Positions 10,171 through 19,190 of a stretch of 64,000 nucleotides of DNA are shown here, in pieces (the first letter of the stretch is position 1; the number at the start of each line of letters is the position of its first letter). Under the pieces are notes generated by a model. It had not been told where the DNA came from. It worked only from the letters and a program-made list of their open reading frames with translations, and did no database searches. The stretch is from Cytobacillus stercorigallinarum (GTDB lineage Bacteria > Bacillota > Bacilli > Bacillales > Cytobacillaceae), in NCBI RefSeq assembly GCF_014836495.1, contig NZ_JACSQT010000001.1, positions 124,001-188,000 on the forward strand, read 5' to 3'. A program made the position numbers and the translations under genes.

Positions 10171-10247
10171 GTTAACTTTAAGGTGATATGTATAAGGTAT
10201 TGAATCTGAGATGGGTGCCATCTTGTTTGAGTATTATCACTATTATA

Positions 10248-10278
10248 AAAAAAAAACCCACATATAGTGGGTTTTTTT
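10248..10278. terminator. Bidirectional terminator between the DUF1878-like gene and rpsD
   Basis: Stem CCCAC-ATATA-GTGGG flanked by A-run and T-run on opposite sides, so it can end both convergent transcripts. Confidence 0.9.
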
Positions 10279-10286
10279 GAATCAGA

Positions 10287-10889
10287 TTAACGAGAGTAGA
10301 ACTCAACGATAAGAGATTCGTTAATTTCTGCTGGAAGTTCAGAACGCTCTGGTAAACGAGTGAAAGAACCTTCAAGTTTATCTGCATCGAAAGATACGAA
10401 ATCAGGTACAAAGTTGCTAACTTCAACTGCTTCTTTCACGATATCTAGGTTACGAGATTTTTCGCGAAGAGTAATTGTTTGACCTGGTTGCATGCGGTAA
10501 GAAGGGATATCTACACGCTTGCCATCAACTAAGATGTGACCGTGGTTCACAAGTTGACGAGCTTGACGACGAGTACGAGATAAACCTAGACGATAAACAA
10601 CGTTGTCTAAACGAGATTCTAAAAGAATCATGAAGTTTTCACCGTGTTTACCAGTCATTTTACCAGCTTTATCGAATAAGTTACGGAATTGGCGTTCGTT
10701 TACACCATACATGTGACGAAGCTTTTGCTTCTCTTGTAATTGTAATCCGTACTCAGATAATTTTTTACGTTGGTTAGGACCATGTTGTCCAGGAGCGTAA
10801 GGACGCTTTTCTAATTCTTTACCAGTGCCGCTTAGAGAAATACCAAGACGACGAGATAATTTCCAGCTTGGGCCAGTATAACGAGCCAT
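10287..10889 (-). CDS. rpsD: 30S ribosomal protein S4
   Basis: Primary 16S rRNA-binding protein that nucleates assembly of the 30S body and lines the mRNA entry path. It has 200 aa, the usual Bacillus length, starting [16 protein letters not shown]. The S4 RNA-binding fold is at about residues 90-155 ([20 protein letters not shown], then [16 protein letters not shown]). ATG 10889 follows AAAGGAGGAG. It is monocistronic, outside a ribosomal operon as in B. subtilis, where S4 represses its own synthesis through the leader; the equivalent leader here is described separately. Confidence 0.99.
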   Translation of the reverse strand: MARYTGPSWKLSRRLGISLSGTGKELEKRPYAPGQHGPNQRKKLSEYGLQLQEKQKLRHMYGVNERQFRNLFDKAGKMTGKHGENFMILLESRLDNVVYRLGLSRTRRQARQLVNHGHILVDGKRVDIPSYRMQPGQTITLREKSRNLDIVKEAVEVSNFVPDFVSFDADKLEGSFTRLPERSELPAEINESLIVEFYSR

Positions 10890-11077
10890 AATATGACTCC
10901 TCCTTTTTGTTTTTATTTGGGTAAAATAAAAACAGTTGTGGTCAGCTTTACGTACATTTTGTTTTCAAGTATCTTCGCCCTCGCAGCAGAGGGTTACACA
11001 ATACCCCATCAACAAAGATTGTTAGAGGAACAAAATGAAACATTAAAGTACACACAAAAGCTGCGATATTTTACACA
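10890..11077 (-). promoter_or_regulatory. Long rpsD leader, probable S4 autoregulatory region
   Basis: The predicted transcript carries about 190 untranslated bases before rpsD. It contains a GC-rich hairpin (CCCTC/GAGGG arms at 10978-10993) in an otherwise AT-rich leader. Autogenous control of rpsD by S4 binding to a structured leader is established in B. subtilis. That this leader does the same is inferred from position and length only. Confidence 0.55.
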
Positions 11078-11083
11078 AAGACT

Positions 11084-11113
11084 ATTATACAATCTTTAAT
11101 CATTAGAAGTCAA
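11084..11113 (-). promoter_or_regulatory. Sigma-A promoter of rpsD
   Basis: Read on the reverse strand: TTGACT (11108-11113), 18-bp spacer, TATAAT (11084-11089). Near-consensus, as expected for a ribosomal protein gene. Confidence 0.85.
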
Positions 11114-11509
11114 TATTTTGCTAAGTGTAACATGGAGTCAATTATTAATCTTCGATGTAAAAGATTTAAGTTGAAAACACTTAAGTGAAAATGAGTCATT
11201 TCCTTATGAATATAGCAAAACGATGATAAAGAATGTTTGATATTGTAAAATATATGATATAATATAGTTCTAAAGTATCTATTTTAGTTAGGTTAAAAGA
11301 ACTATAGTATAGAAAAAAATAGCTAAGTGTAATACTAAAAATATTTAAGAGTGATGATTTTCTTATGTCATTAGTTAATGACAATGCTTATACGCAGATA
11401 AAGACATAAGTGCCATTTAAGGAGCGATTTTTTATACCTCTGAAGTATACATATTCTATCTAAAATGTGGGTGATAAACAAACCCCTGTTGAATATAGGT
11501 GATATAACG
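11114..11509. other. Intergenic stretch between the rpsD promoter and dgcP
   Basis: About 395 bases of very AT-rich DNA. A weak sigma-A-like pair (TTGATA 11237-11242, TATAAT 11258-11263) has a short 15-bp spacer. No coding frame here looks real. Confidence 0.5.
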
Positions 11510-13369
11510 ATGGATAAGGAAAAGGAAGTAAAAGCGTTATTAAGAATAAAAAGTAAGTTATTAGATCTTATATATAAAGAAAGCACTTCTAAGCATCAAT
11601 TTGATATTTTTGTTAAAGAAGTTGCTACTAGTTTAGGATGTGTCGCAGCAGGATTTTATTTCGTGAATGAGTGGAAAAAGGCATATGTCATTGAAGGTGA
11701 ATTTCAAGCTGAGTTATTGCCTTTACCTGCTTTTATTCCTATCGATGAGATTTATCGCGAAGACCATCCATTTTATGCCGATAAAAAACAGGGAGTTTAT
11801 ACGAGTAAAGATGGACACTTACTGATATTCTTACTTCAGCGGTTAGATGGTATACCAGAGTATTTGGTTTTGCTAATGGAGGATCAACAACAACTCATGC
11901 TGAACCAGCCATTTATGAATAAGCTAACAGATGTTTTGAATTCCTATGTGTTATTTAAAGGTAAAATGAATGAGCTATACGATAAAAAACTTCATTACAC
12001 GGAATTGTTTGCATTTGTCGAACGTTTTAGTTTTCATAGAATTTTAAAACTGGACGTATTATTAAGTGAGATGTTAGAAATTCTGCAGAGGCTATATCCT
12101 TCTTTTCAATATTATTTATTGTTGACACATGATTATGAAGAAATCAATCAATTACCAGTGAGGGATTTAGATTATCAGGAAGAAAACAGTCTCGCACTTG
12201 ATGCGTATGTATCAGGCAAAGTGACGATAGAACAAACATCAACCGATATTGTCCTCTATGCTCCATTCATAGGGAGCCAGGGGGTGTATGGTGTTCTCCA
12301 AGTGATTACTAAAGGGGTATATGCGATTCCAAAAGCTGATCAAAAGTATTTTGGTTTAGTTGCGAAAATGACTGGAGCGATTATTGAAAATATTCAATTA
12401 CATCAACAGTCACAACAATTAATTGGTGATTTGCAATTTATTAATGAAACATCGCAGCAATTAAATGCTGATCTGCGTTTTACGGAGACGATTCATTTTA
12501 TGACCGAACAAATAAAGAAATCATTTCACGCAGAAGAAGTGGGCTTTTTCTTGTCTCAAGATGGTGAAAAATGGACTCCTTTAAGTGGTAGCACAAGTTT
12601 CTTCTTTGCAAAGAAATCGAAAGACTTTGTCATACATGTGCAAAAACTGATGTTAGAGAAGAAAGATGCGCTCTTTATTGGTGATTTAACGATTCCCCAT
12701 ACGAAAGCTAGTTACCGTTCCCTTATGGCTGTACCAATGGGAAACTTAGGGGCGGTGTGGGGGTTTGTAGTGATTTTGCATCCTATGCCTTATTACTTTC
12801 CGTTTGATTCATTTAAGTTACTGCAAGCATTAATTCACCATACAACGCTTGCATTTAAGAATTCGTTATTAAGAGAGGAATTAGAAAAGTTAGTCGTAAC
12901 TGATCACTTAACGCAATTATTTTCACGAAGTTATTTGGATAATCAAGTAGAACAGTCACTAAAAAGTGACGAAAAAGGTGTGTTAATATTAATCGATATT
13001 GATGATTTTAAAATGATTAATGATGAATATGGTCATCAAGTCGGTGACGATATCCTTATTCAAGTTTCAGAAATTATTATCCATCATATTAGAACGAGTG
13101 ATGTGGGCGCAAGATGGGGTGGCGAGGAACTGGCGATTTATCTTCCTAATGTAGATGCGAAGATCGGTGTTTCAATCGCTAGAAGATTAAAGGAACAAGT
13201 GAGTCGATTAACGAGTCCAGGCGTGAGTATTTCTTGTGGAGTCTCTCATTGGAAAGCGAATGATGACGAGAGCTATGCAACCTTATTTCATCGTGCGGAT
13301 GTAGCATTATATGAAGCGAAAAATGCAGGGAAAAATAAAGTTGTTTTTTTAGAAAAGGATAGAGACTAA
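11510..13369 (+). CDS. dgcP: GAF-GGDEF diguanylate cyclase
   Basis: Makes cyclic di-GMP from two GTP, raising the second messenger that inhibits motility. The 619 aa comprise an N-terminal GAF-like region (1-160), a second GAF (about 190-310), a third sensory segment (about 320-460), and a C-terminal GGDEF domain (about 465-615). The active-site signature is RWGGEEL. An RTSD inhibitory site lies exactly five residues upstream, so both catalysis and product inhibition look intact. ATG 11510 follows AGGTGAT and is preferred to the upstream ATG at 11465. The position next to rpsD and upstream of the ytsP and yttP homologues matches B. subtilis ytrP (dgcP). Confidence 0.9.
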   Translation: MDKEKEVKALLRIKSKLLDLIYKESTSKHQFDIFVKEVATSLGCVAAGFYFVNEWKKAYVIEGEFQAELLPLPAFIPIDEIYREDHPFYADKKQGVYTSKDGHLLIFLLQRLDGIPEYLVLLMEDQQQLMLNQPFMNKLTDVLNSYVLFKGKMNELYDKKLHYTELFAFVERFSFHRILKLDVLLSEMLEILQRLYPSFQYYLLLTHDYEEINQLPVRDLDYQEENSLALDAYVSGKVTIEQTSTDIVLYAPFIGSQGVYGVLQVITKGVYAIPKADQKYFGLVAKMTGAIIENIQLHQQSQQLIGDLQFINETSQQLNADLRFTETIHFMTEQIKKSFHAEEVGFFLSQDGEKWTPLSGSTSFFFAKKSKDFVIHVQKLMLEKKDALFIGDLTIPHTKASYRSLMAVPMGNLGAVWGFVVILHPMPYYFPFDSFKLLQALIHHTTLAFKNSLLREELEKLVVTDHLTQLFSRSYLDNQVEQSLKSDEKGVLILIDIDDFKMINDEYGHQVGDDILIQVSEIIIHHIRTSDVGARWGGEELAIYLPNVDAKIGVSIARRLKEQVSRLTSPGVSISCGVSHWKANDDESYATLFHRADVALYEAKNAGKNKVVFLEKDRD

Positions 13370-13659
13370 GAGGTTGGTTAGGTTAGTTGGAACAGAAATG
13401 AAATTGATGGGATTTAAAAATGAGATTGTCTATGTCTAAAAAGGATATTTATCGATCACAAACTGCCAATCGTATTTCGTTACTGTCACTTATACCACCC
13501 TCTTTGTTTAGTTAGACAACTATAAATCATAATAATTGTTGAAAATTCTTAGACTGTATCATATTCTAAATTATAGGAATATTTGTAATAATAATTAAGT
13601 CTATTTTTATTTTTATAATTATGTAAGCGTTTTCAAATATAATCCTGGAGGAGATATCC
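13370..13659. other. Intergenic stretch carrying the methionine gamma-lyase control region
   Basis: 290 bases with no gene. It holds a candidate sigma-A promoter, TTGAAA (13539-13544), 17-bp spacer, TATTCT (13562-13567), and the cre site described separately. No clear terminator for dgcP was found. Confidence 0.6.
13622..13635 (+). promoter_or_regulatory. Catabolite-responsive element (cre)
   Basis: TGTAAGCGTTTTCA fits the Bacillus CcpA consensus TGWAARCGYTWNCW at every position. It lies about 50 bases downstream of the candidate start and directly before the ribosome site, so CcpA would act by blocking elongation. Confidence 0.8.
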
Positions 13660-14847
13660 TTGGAAGGTAACGAGAAAAGAATAGAGACCAAATGTATTCA
13701 TTCTGGTTATGATAGTCAATTCTATAACGGCAGTTTAATACCACCATTGTTTCAAACAGCGACATTTACATTCTCAAGTGCAGAAGAAGGTGCGCGCAGG
13801 TTTGCCTCTGAAGAAGCAGGGTATGTTTATTCACGTTTAGGTAACCCGACTGTTGAAATCTTAGAAAAACGAATGGCAGAATTAGAAGGCGCAGAATCGG
13901 CATTAGCTTTTGGATCTGGAATGGCAGCAGTTTCATCTGTTTTACTAACATTAACGAAAGCAGGAGACCATATTTTATGCTCGCAAGGGGTATATGGATG
14001 CACATATGGTCTATTGCATTTATTAGAAGAAAAATACCAGATTTCACATCAGTTTTCTCCTATGAGCTCTAGAGAAGAGTTAATGAATTGCATTACACCA
14101 GAAACCACTTGTATTTACATCGAAACACCGATTAATCCAACACTAGATATTGTTGACCTTGAAATGGTCGCAGCCATAGGTAAAGAAAAACAAATCCCTG
14201 TTGTAGTAGATAACACCTTTTGTTCCCCGTATTTGCAAAACCCCATTGCACTTGGGTGTGATCTTGTTGTTCATAGTGCAACAAAGTATTTGTGTGGCCA
14301 TGGAGATGTCATTGCTGGCATTGTGGCAGGGAAAAAAGAGTGGATGGACGACATCGCGAGACAAGCAAGAAAAGATATAGGCGGTATTATATCTCCCTTT
14401 GATGCTTGGTTATTATTAAGAGGTATCAAGACATTACCTATTCGATTAGATCGACACAGTCAACAAGCTGCTATTCTTGCCAATTTTTTACGAGATCATG
14501 AGAAAATTGAGCAAGTTTATTATCCAGGTTTTGCTGATCATCCACAAGCTAAGATTGTTGCAAAACAAATGAAGCAACCTGGGGGCATTATCTCTTTTAA
14601 AATTAAAGGTGGGCAAAAAGAAGCGCAAGCATTGATGAATCACCTAAGTCTTATTAAAATGGCTGTGAGTTTAGGTGATGCAGAGACTTTAATTCAACAT
14701 CCGGCAACGATGACACATGCTGTCGTACCGAAAGAAGAAAGAGAAAAAATGGGGATTGAAGATAATTTATTACGGCTTTCAGTGGGGTTAGAAGCGATCG
14801 AAGATATTCAAGCAGATCTCTCTGAAGCGTTATATCAATGCAAATAA
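13660..14847 (+). CDS. Methionine gamma-lyase-type Cys/Met metabolism PLP enzyme
   Basis: Cystathionine-beta/gamma-lyase family enzyme, most likely splitting methionine to methanethiol, 2-oxobutyrate and ammonia. It is 395 aa. The PLP lysine is in HSATKYLCGHGDVIAG, the phosphate-binding residues are in GSGMAAVSS and YSRLGNPT, and GVYGCTYGLL carries the active-site tyrosine, followed by the Cys typical of methionine gamma-lyases. It starts with TTG 13660 after GGAGGAG. A perfect cre just upstream implies repression when preferred carbon is present. Cystathionine gamma-lyase remains possible, but the GVYGCTYG motif favours methionine. Confidence 0.82.
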   Translation: MEGNEKRIETKCIHSGYDSQFYNGSLIPPLFQTATFTFSSAEEGARRFASEEAGYVYSRLGNPTVEILEKRMAELEGAESALAFGSGMAAVSSVLLTLTKAGDHILCSQGVYGCTYGLLHLLEEKYQISHQFSPMSSREELMNCITPETTCIYIETPINPTLDIVDLEMVAAIGKEKQIPVVVDNTFCSPYLQNPIALGCDLVVHSATKYLCGHGDVIAGIVAGKKEWMDDIARQARKDIGGIISPFDAWLLLRGIKTLPIRLDRHSQQAAILANFLRDHEKIEQVYYPGFADHPQAKIVAKQMKQPGGIISFKIKGGQKEAQALMNHLSLIKMAVSLGDAETLIQHPATMTHAVVPKEEREKMGIEDNLLRLSVGLEAIEDIQADLSEALYQCK

Positions 14848-14862
14848 CATCATCTAATCAAC

Positions 14863-14904
14863 ATGCGAACAAATGCATGTAGCCTCTCTTGCATTTGTTC
14901 GCAT
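14863..14904. terminator. Long hairpin between convergent genes, probable bidirectional terminator
   Basis: A perfect 15-bp stem (ATGCGAACAAATGCA / TGCATTTGTTCGCAT) with a 12-base loop separates the lyase from the convergent ytsP homologue. Only a short T-rich tail (TTCTT) follows. Confidence 0.65.
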
Positions 14905-14913
14905 TTCTTGCAG

Positions 14914-15396
14914 TTATAAAAACTTCACTAATTCTTTTACAAATGCTTCAAGCATTTTTTCATCTACTTCATCAAAGCGATTTTTTTCAGGAGAATCAAT
15001 ATCTAAAACACCTAATAATGTTCCTTCTTTTACGATGGGAATGACAATTTCCGATTGAGAAGCCGCATCACATGCGATATGGCCAGGAAAAGCATGAACA
15101 TCTGCAATTCTTTGTGTTTCTTGTTTAGAAGCTGCAGTACCGCAAACACCTCTACCGACTGGAATTCTTACACATGCAGGCAATCCTTGGAATGGTCCGA
15201 GAACAAGTTCTCCATCTTCCATTAAATAAAAACCAACCCAATTGGTGCGGTCTAAAAATTGATTCAATAACGCAGAAGCATTACTTAAGTTGGCGACTGT
15301 ATTTTTTTCACCTTCTAATAGTGCAGCAAGTTGCTTAATAACTAATTGATAATTTTCTTCTTTATTTCCTTGATAATTTTCGACGTTAAACATCAT
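14914..15396 (-). CDS. ytsP: Free methionine-(R)-sulfoxide reductase (GAF fold)
   Basis: Cytosolic GAF-domain enzyme that reduces free (not protein-bound) methionine-R-sulfoxide using thioredoxin. It is 160 aa. All three conserved cysteines of the fRMsr family are present: PACVRIPVGRG, GVCGTAA and HIACDAASQSE. Two adjacent ATG codons (15396, 15393) follow AAGAAAGCATGGTG, and the first is used here. In B. subtilis the homologue ytsP also sits between dgcP (ytrP) and yttP. Here a methionine-degrading lyase has been inserted beside it. Confidence 0.92.
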   Translation of the reverse strand: MMFNVENYQGNKEENYQLVIKQLAALLEGEKNTVANLSNASALLNQFLDRTNWVGFYLMEDGELVLGPFQGLPACVRIPVGRGVCGTAASKQETQRIADVHAFPGHIACDAASQSEIVIPIVKEGTLLGVLDIDSPEKNRFDEVDEKMLEAFVKELVKFL

Positions 15397-15571
15397 GCAT
15401 CACCATGCTTTCTTTAAGTATTTAAGGTATTATGCCATAACATAGGGTAAAAGGGGAGACTTTGTCGACAATTAATAAAAGGAAAATCTCTTTTATGCAA
15501 GAATAGATTTATTATAACAAGAACAGTGGAAATATGAACAAAAATCTTGTTATAGGGAGGCGAAAGAGCGC

Positions 15572-16213
15572 ATGAAAGAAAATGCTAAAGTGGCAATAAT
15601 TGATGCAGCTATCTATCTCTTCAACCATAAAGGGTTCAATGGAACATCTGTTAGGGATATCGCCAATAAAGCAAAAACAAATGTTGCTAATATATCCTAT
15701 TATTTTGGCAATAAGAATGGTTTGTTAGAGCAATGCTTAACGGAATATTATGAAGCATATATTCAAGAAATTGAGAAAGGGTATAATCTCTTAGACCGAG
15801 GAGCGACTCAATCCCTAAAGGCCGTTGCTGAAAATATCCTTTATTTCCAATTTGAAAATGTGCAATTAACGAGACTGATTATTAGAGAAATGTCGATCGA
15901 TTCGCAAATGGTCCGAGAAATTATGTCCACTTATTTAACGAAGGAGAAGTATTATTTAAATAAAATATTTGAACAAGGATTCAAGACGAAAGAATTCTAT
16001 CTAAACACGGCGTCGTATTTAATTCTACAATGGAAGAGTCTGCTTACTATGCCATTTCTTAATAGTCATTACTTAACAGAAGTGCTTTACCTTGTTCCCC
16101 ATGAAAGTTATTTTGTGGAAAAGTATGTACGTGAAACTCATGCATGGGTTGATCATATTGTTTGTAGAAAAGAGTCAAAAGAACAGCAAGTAACATTGCT
16201 AAATGTTTTGTAA
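15572..16213 (+). CDS. refZ: TetR-family regulator RefZ (YttP)
   Basis: DNA-binding regulator of Z-ring placement and chromosome capture during sporulation in B. subtilis. It is 213 aa with an N-terminal TetR helix-turn-helix (GTSVRDIANKAKTNVANISY, then YFGNKNGLLEQC) and a helical dimerisation domain. ATG 15572 follows AGGGAGGCG. Identity rests on gene order (ytsP-yttP-hisJ-ezrA) and size. The last 15 bases overlap the convergent hisJ, so there is no room for a terminator between them. Confidence 0.85.
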   Translation: MKENAKVAIIDAAIYLFNHKGFNGTSVRDIANKAKTNVANISYYFGNKNGLLEQCLTEYYEAYIQEIEKGYNLLDRGATQSLKAVAENILYFQFENVQLTRLIIREMSIDSQMVREIMSTYLTKEKYYLNKIFEQGFKTKEFYLNTASYLILQWKSLLTMPFLNSHYLTEVLYLVPHESYFVEKYVRETHAWVDHIVCRKESKEQQVTLLNVL

Positions 16214-17005
16214 CTGGGAATTTAACTTCTGCCAACCGTACCCAACAAGTTTTGCTTGATGAGCGTCAGAGCCGAACACAAGTGGAATGCCCATTCTTTT
16301 GGCTTTTTGTGCGACTGATGCCGGAGGGTAGCTTTCAGAACATAGCGGTTTAATGAGCCCAGCGGCATTATAGTCCAGTTCGTAATGCTTTTCTTTAACT
16401 GCATTTAAAATATCACTTAGTTCCTTTTCAAATTCCTGTTCAACGGGAAATTTTTTTTGGAATTTTTTAACTAAAGTAATATGACCCATTCTAGTCGGTT
16501 TATATTGACCAAGGTCGCTTAAGATGGACTTTTGAACTGTACGAAAATAATGTTGATAGACAGCATCAATAGACCCGTATTCATTAATCATCTCTTGGAA
16601 AACATCAGGGCTATAGTCTAAACAATGATAACCAGTTTCTCCTTTTAAGAAATGAACAGACAAGATGGCGTCATCGATATTTGGGCCAATTTTATTCAAA
16701 AAAGCCGTTATTTCGTCTTCGTACCCTTCAATATAATCCACTTCTAACCCGATATGTATATTGAGCTCCTTTTTATATTGTTGTTTTAACTGTTCAACTT
16801 CATCTAAATAATTGGCAATATCACTATTTTTCATTGCACTATCTTTGGCTGGTGTAGGATCAATAAAATTAGTGGGTAAAGGGGCATGCTCAGTAAAAGT
16901 GATATCAGTAAAGCCTTGCTCTATCGCTTTATTAATATAATGTTTCATTTGATCTTTTGATCCATGAGGGCAATAAGGCGTATGAATATGACCATCTTTT
17001 TTCAC
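16199..17005 (-). CDS. hisJ: Histidinol-phosphatase, PHP family
   Basis: Dephosphorylates L-histidinol phosphate, the eighth step of histidine synthesis. The 268 aa start with the PHP metal motif DGHIHTPYCPHG. Further ligand motifs are FTEHAPLP, GLEVDYIEGYE, ILSVHFLKG and FGSDAHQAKLVG. The GTG start at 17005 follows AAAAGGAG. No other his genes are in the window; the gene stands alone here in B. subtilis as well. Its 3' end overlaps refZ on the other strand. Confidence 0.92.
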   Translation of the reverse strand: MKKDGHIHTPYCPHGSKDQMKHYINKAIEQGFTDITFTEHAPLPTNFIDPTPAKDSAMKNSDIANYLDEVEQLKQQYKKELNIHIGLEVDYIEGYEDEITAFLNKIGPNIDDAILSVHFLKGETGYHCLDYSPDVFQEMINEYGSIDAVYQHYFRTVQKSILSDLGQYKPTRMGHITLVKKFQKKFPVEQEFEKELSDILNAVKEKHYELDYNAAGLIKPLCSESYPPASVAQKAKRMGIPLVFGSDAHQAKLVGYGWQKLNSQLQNI

Positions 17006-17313
17006 GTGAAAAGCTCCTTTTCATAGCGAAATAATTGTTATTTAGTACGATATATGAGATAAATAAAAATAATCATTTATACGTGTAGAATTTAACTTTA
17101 ATCGGTTTTCTTTCCGGGAAAATAGAAGTTTTTCTGTCAATTGAAGATGTAAAAAGATTGATTATACAAATTTTGTCCAATTATTTCAATAAAATCTTAA
17201 AATAATAGTCAAAAAATGTCGTTTACATGGTATCATAAAAGCATTGAAATGAACAAGAAAATGATTAGTTTAAGTATATATTTGGTTCGGTTACAGAACA
17301 GGGGGCTTTACAG
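17006..17313. other. Intergenic region upstream of hisJ and ezrA
   Basis: 308 AT-rich bases between divergent genes. Only weak promoter-like pairs for ezrA were found (TTTACA 17222-17227, 17-bp spacer, TGAAAT 17245-17250). Nothing else supported. Confidence 0.4.
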
Positions 17314-19011
17314 ATGGGATATGTAATTGGTGTACTCATAGTTTTCATATGCATTTATTTTACAGGGTATTTTTTTAAGAAGAAATACTTCAAGGAAGTG
17401 GATCGACTAGAGACATGGAAGCTTGAAATTATGGATCGCCCTGTTTTGGATGAATTATCGAAGGTGAAGGCACTAAATATGACAGGCCAAACAGAAGAAT
17501 TATTTGAAAAGTGGCGAAGTGCTTGGGACGAAATCGTCACATCACAGCTTCCTGAGGTTGAAACGACTTTATTTGATGCGGAAGAATACATAGATAAATA
17601 TCGGTTTAATAAAGCAAAGGAAAGCTTAAATAAGATTGAAACGGAATTGAACTTAGTAGAGGAACAAATCAACCAAATTTTAAAAGAGCTAAAAGAGTTA
17701 GTGGGGAGCGAAGAAAAGAACCGCCTCGAAATGGAAGCGTTGAAAGATACATATCGCAATTATAAAAAGCGGTTATTAACACAACGTCATGCCTATGGTA
17801 AGCCGGGTGAACAACTCGAAAACAGGTTAGGTGAAATACATAATGAATTCGAGTTGTATACTCAAAAAACAAATGAAGGTAATTATCTTGAAGCACGGGA
17901 ACTAGTTCTTGCTTTAAATCAAAAGATGGAAGAAATGAACGATCATATAGATCAAATTCCTGTATTGTTAGTTGAGGTCAATACTAAATTGCCTAATCAA
18001 TTAGCAGAATTAAAGGATGGGTTCGAGGAAATGAAGGAGCAAGGTTACCTACTCGAGCACCTTCAGGTAGAGAAGAATATAATTGAAATTGAAAAAGAAG
18101 TTAAAAAAATTATTGAGTTAGTTGAAGAGATAAACGTAAAAGCTGCTTCTGAACTCCAAGATGAAATTAAGGAACGAATTGATAGTTTATATGAACTGTT
18201 AGAAAAGGAAGTTATGGCAAAACACTTCGTTTCTAAAGAAGAAAGCAAGGCAAAAGATCTCTTAATTGATAGCAGTGAAAGACATATGGATTTAATAGAA
18301 GAAATGCGAATTATTTCCGATACATATCATGTACCAGATACGGAAAGTGATACACAGGAAAAACTTCAGAAGCTACTGACGAATGCTATTAAAAAATATG
18401 AAGTATTAGAAGATAAAATCAAGGAACAAAAAGTCCCTCATACAGTTTTAAAAGAAGAATTGACAGCTGTAAAAGAAGAACTGGATATTATAAAAGAAGA
18501 ACAAACGCGTTTTAGCGAAAAATTAGAAGCACTACGTAAAGATGAAATGGTTGCAAGGGAAAAAATTAACGAGTTGAAAAAGCAGGTTAGTGACGTAGCA
18601 CGCTTAGTATCAAAAAGTAATATTCCAGGATTACCAGAAGAATATAAATTTGTAATGAAAGAAGCAAACGATCAGATTAAAGAGGTTATCTTACGACTTG
18701 AAGAAAAGCCATTAAATATTTCTTCTGTGAACGATTATATGGAAATAGCCTTTATATCAGTAGAGAAGGCAGTTGAATACACTGAGGATATGATAGAGAC
18801 ATATTCGTTAACTGAAAAAGTCATTCAGTATGGTAATAGATATCGAAGTCGTCATCTAGGATTAAAGGAAAAGTTTACGAATGCTGAACTTGCCTTTAGG
18901 AATTATGAATACAAAGCAGCACTTGAACTGGCAGCAACCGCGATTGAAGAAGTTGAACCAGGAGCGTTGGAGAAGATTAAAGATTGGATAGATGAAGAGG
19001 AAAAAAACTGA
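17314..19011 (+). CDS. ezrA: Septation ring formation regulator EzrA
   Basis: Membrane-anchored negative regulator of FtsZ ring assembly, also linked to PBP1 recruitment. It has 565 aa, the family's length: one N-terminal membrane helix (about residues 3-20, VIGVLIVFICIYFTGYFF), then almost continuous charged coiled coil forming spectrin-like repeats. The conserved C-terminal patch is visible as YGNRYRSRHLGL. ATG 17314 follows a G-rich ribosome site (CAGGGGGC). Synteny hisJ-ezrA-brnQ-nifS is conserved. The stop codon lies inside the first arm of its terminator. Confidence 0.96.
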   Translation: MGYVIGVLIVFICIYFTGYFFKKKYFKEVDRLETWKLEIMDRPVLDELSKVKALNMTGQTEELFEKWRSAWDEIVTSQLPEVETTLFDAEEYIDKYRFNKAKESLNKIETELNLVEEQINQILKELKELVGSEEKNRLEMEALKDTYRNYKKRLLTQRHAYGKPGEQLENRLGEIHNEFELYTQKTNEGNYLEARELVLALNQKMEEMNDHIDQIPVLLVEVNTKLPNQLAELKDGFEEMKEQGYLLEHLQVEKNIIEIEKEVKKIIELVEEINVKAASELQDEIKERIDSLYELLEKEVMAKHFVSKEESKAKDLLIDSSERHMDLIEEMRIISDTYHVPDTESDTQEKLQKLLTNAIKKYEVLEDKIKEQKVPHTVLKEELTAVKEELDIIKEEQTRFSEKLEALRKDEMVAREKINELKKQVSDVARLVSKSNIPGLPEEYKFVMKEANDQIKEVILRLEEKPLNISSVNDYMEIAFISVEKAVEYTEDMIETYSLTEKVIQYGNRYRSRHLGLKEKFTNAELAFRNYEYKAALELAATAIEEVEPGALEKIKDWIDEEEKN

Positions 19012-19041
19012 TGTGGTCATTAAAGCTACATCAGTTTTTTT
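19001..19041 (+). terminator. Terminator of ezrA, overlapping its stop codon
   Basis: CTGATGT (19008-19014) pairs with ACATCAG (19028-19034), preceded by an A-run and followed by T7. The TGA stop at 19009-19011 is inside the stem. Confidence 0.88.
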
Positions 19042-19136
19042 CAGGTTTTTGTATAATCGTTAGTCTTTCGATTAATGAGTGATTTAGAACCTTGATTGAC
19101 TGACCGAAAACTCATAAGAAATGACTATCACACAAG

Positions 19137-19171
19137 AAAAAAGCGAAGGCCCCTTTTCCTTCGCTTTTTTT
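19137..19171. terminator. Bidirectional terminator, mainly for brnQ
   Basis: AAAAAAGCGAAGG pairs perfectly with CCTTCGCTTTTTT around an eight-base loop. The A-run becomes the T-run for the reverse-strand brnQ transcript. Confidence 0.92.
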
Positions 19172-19190
19172 AGTGACTATTTCTTTTTTT

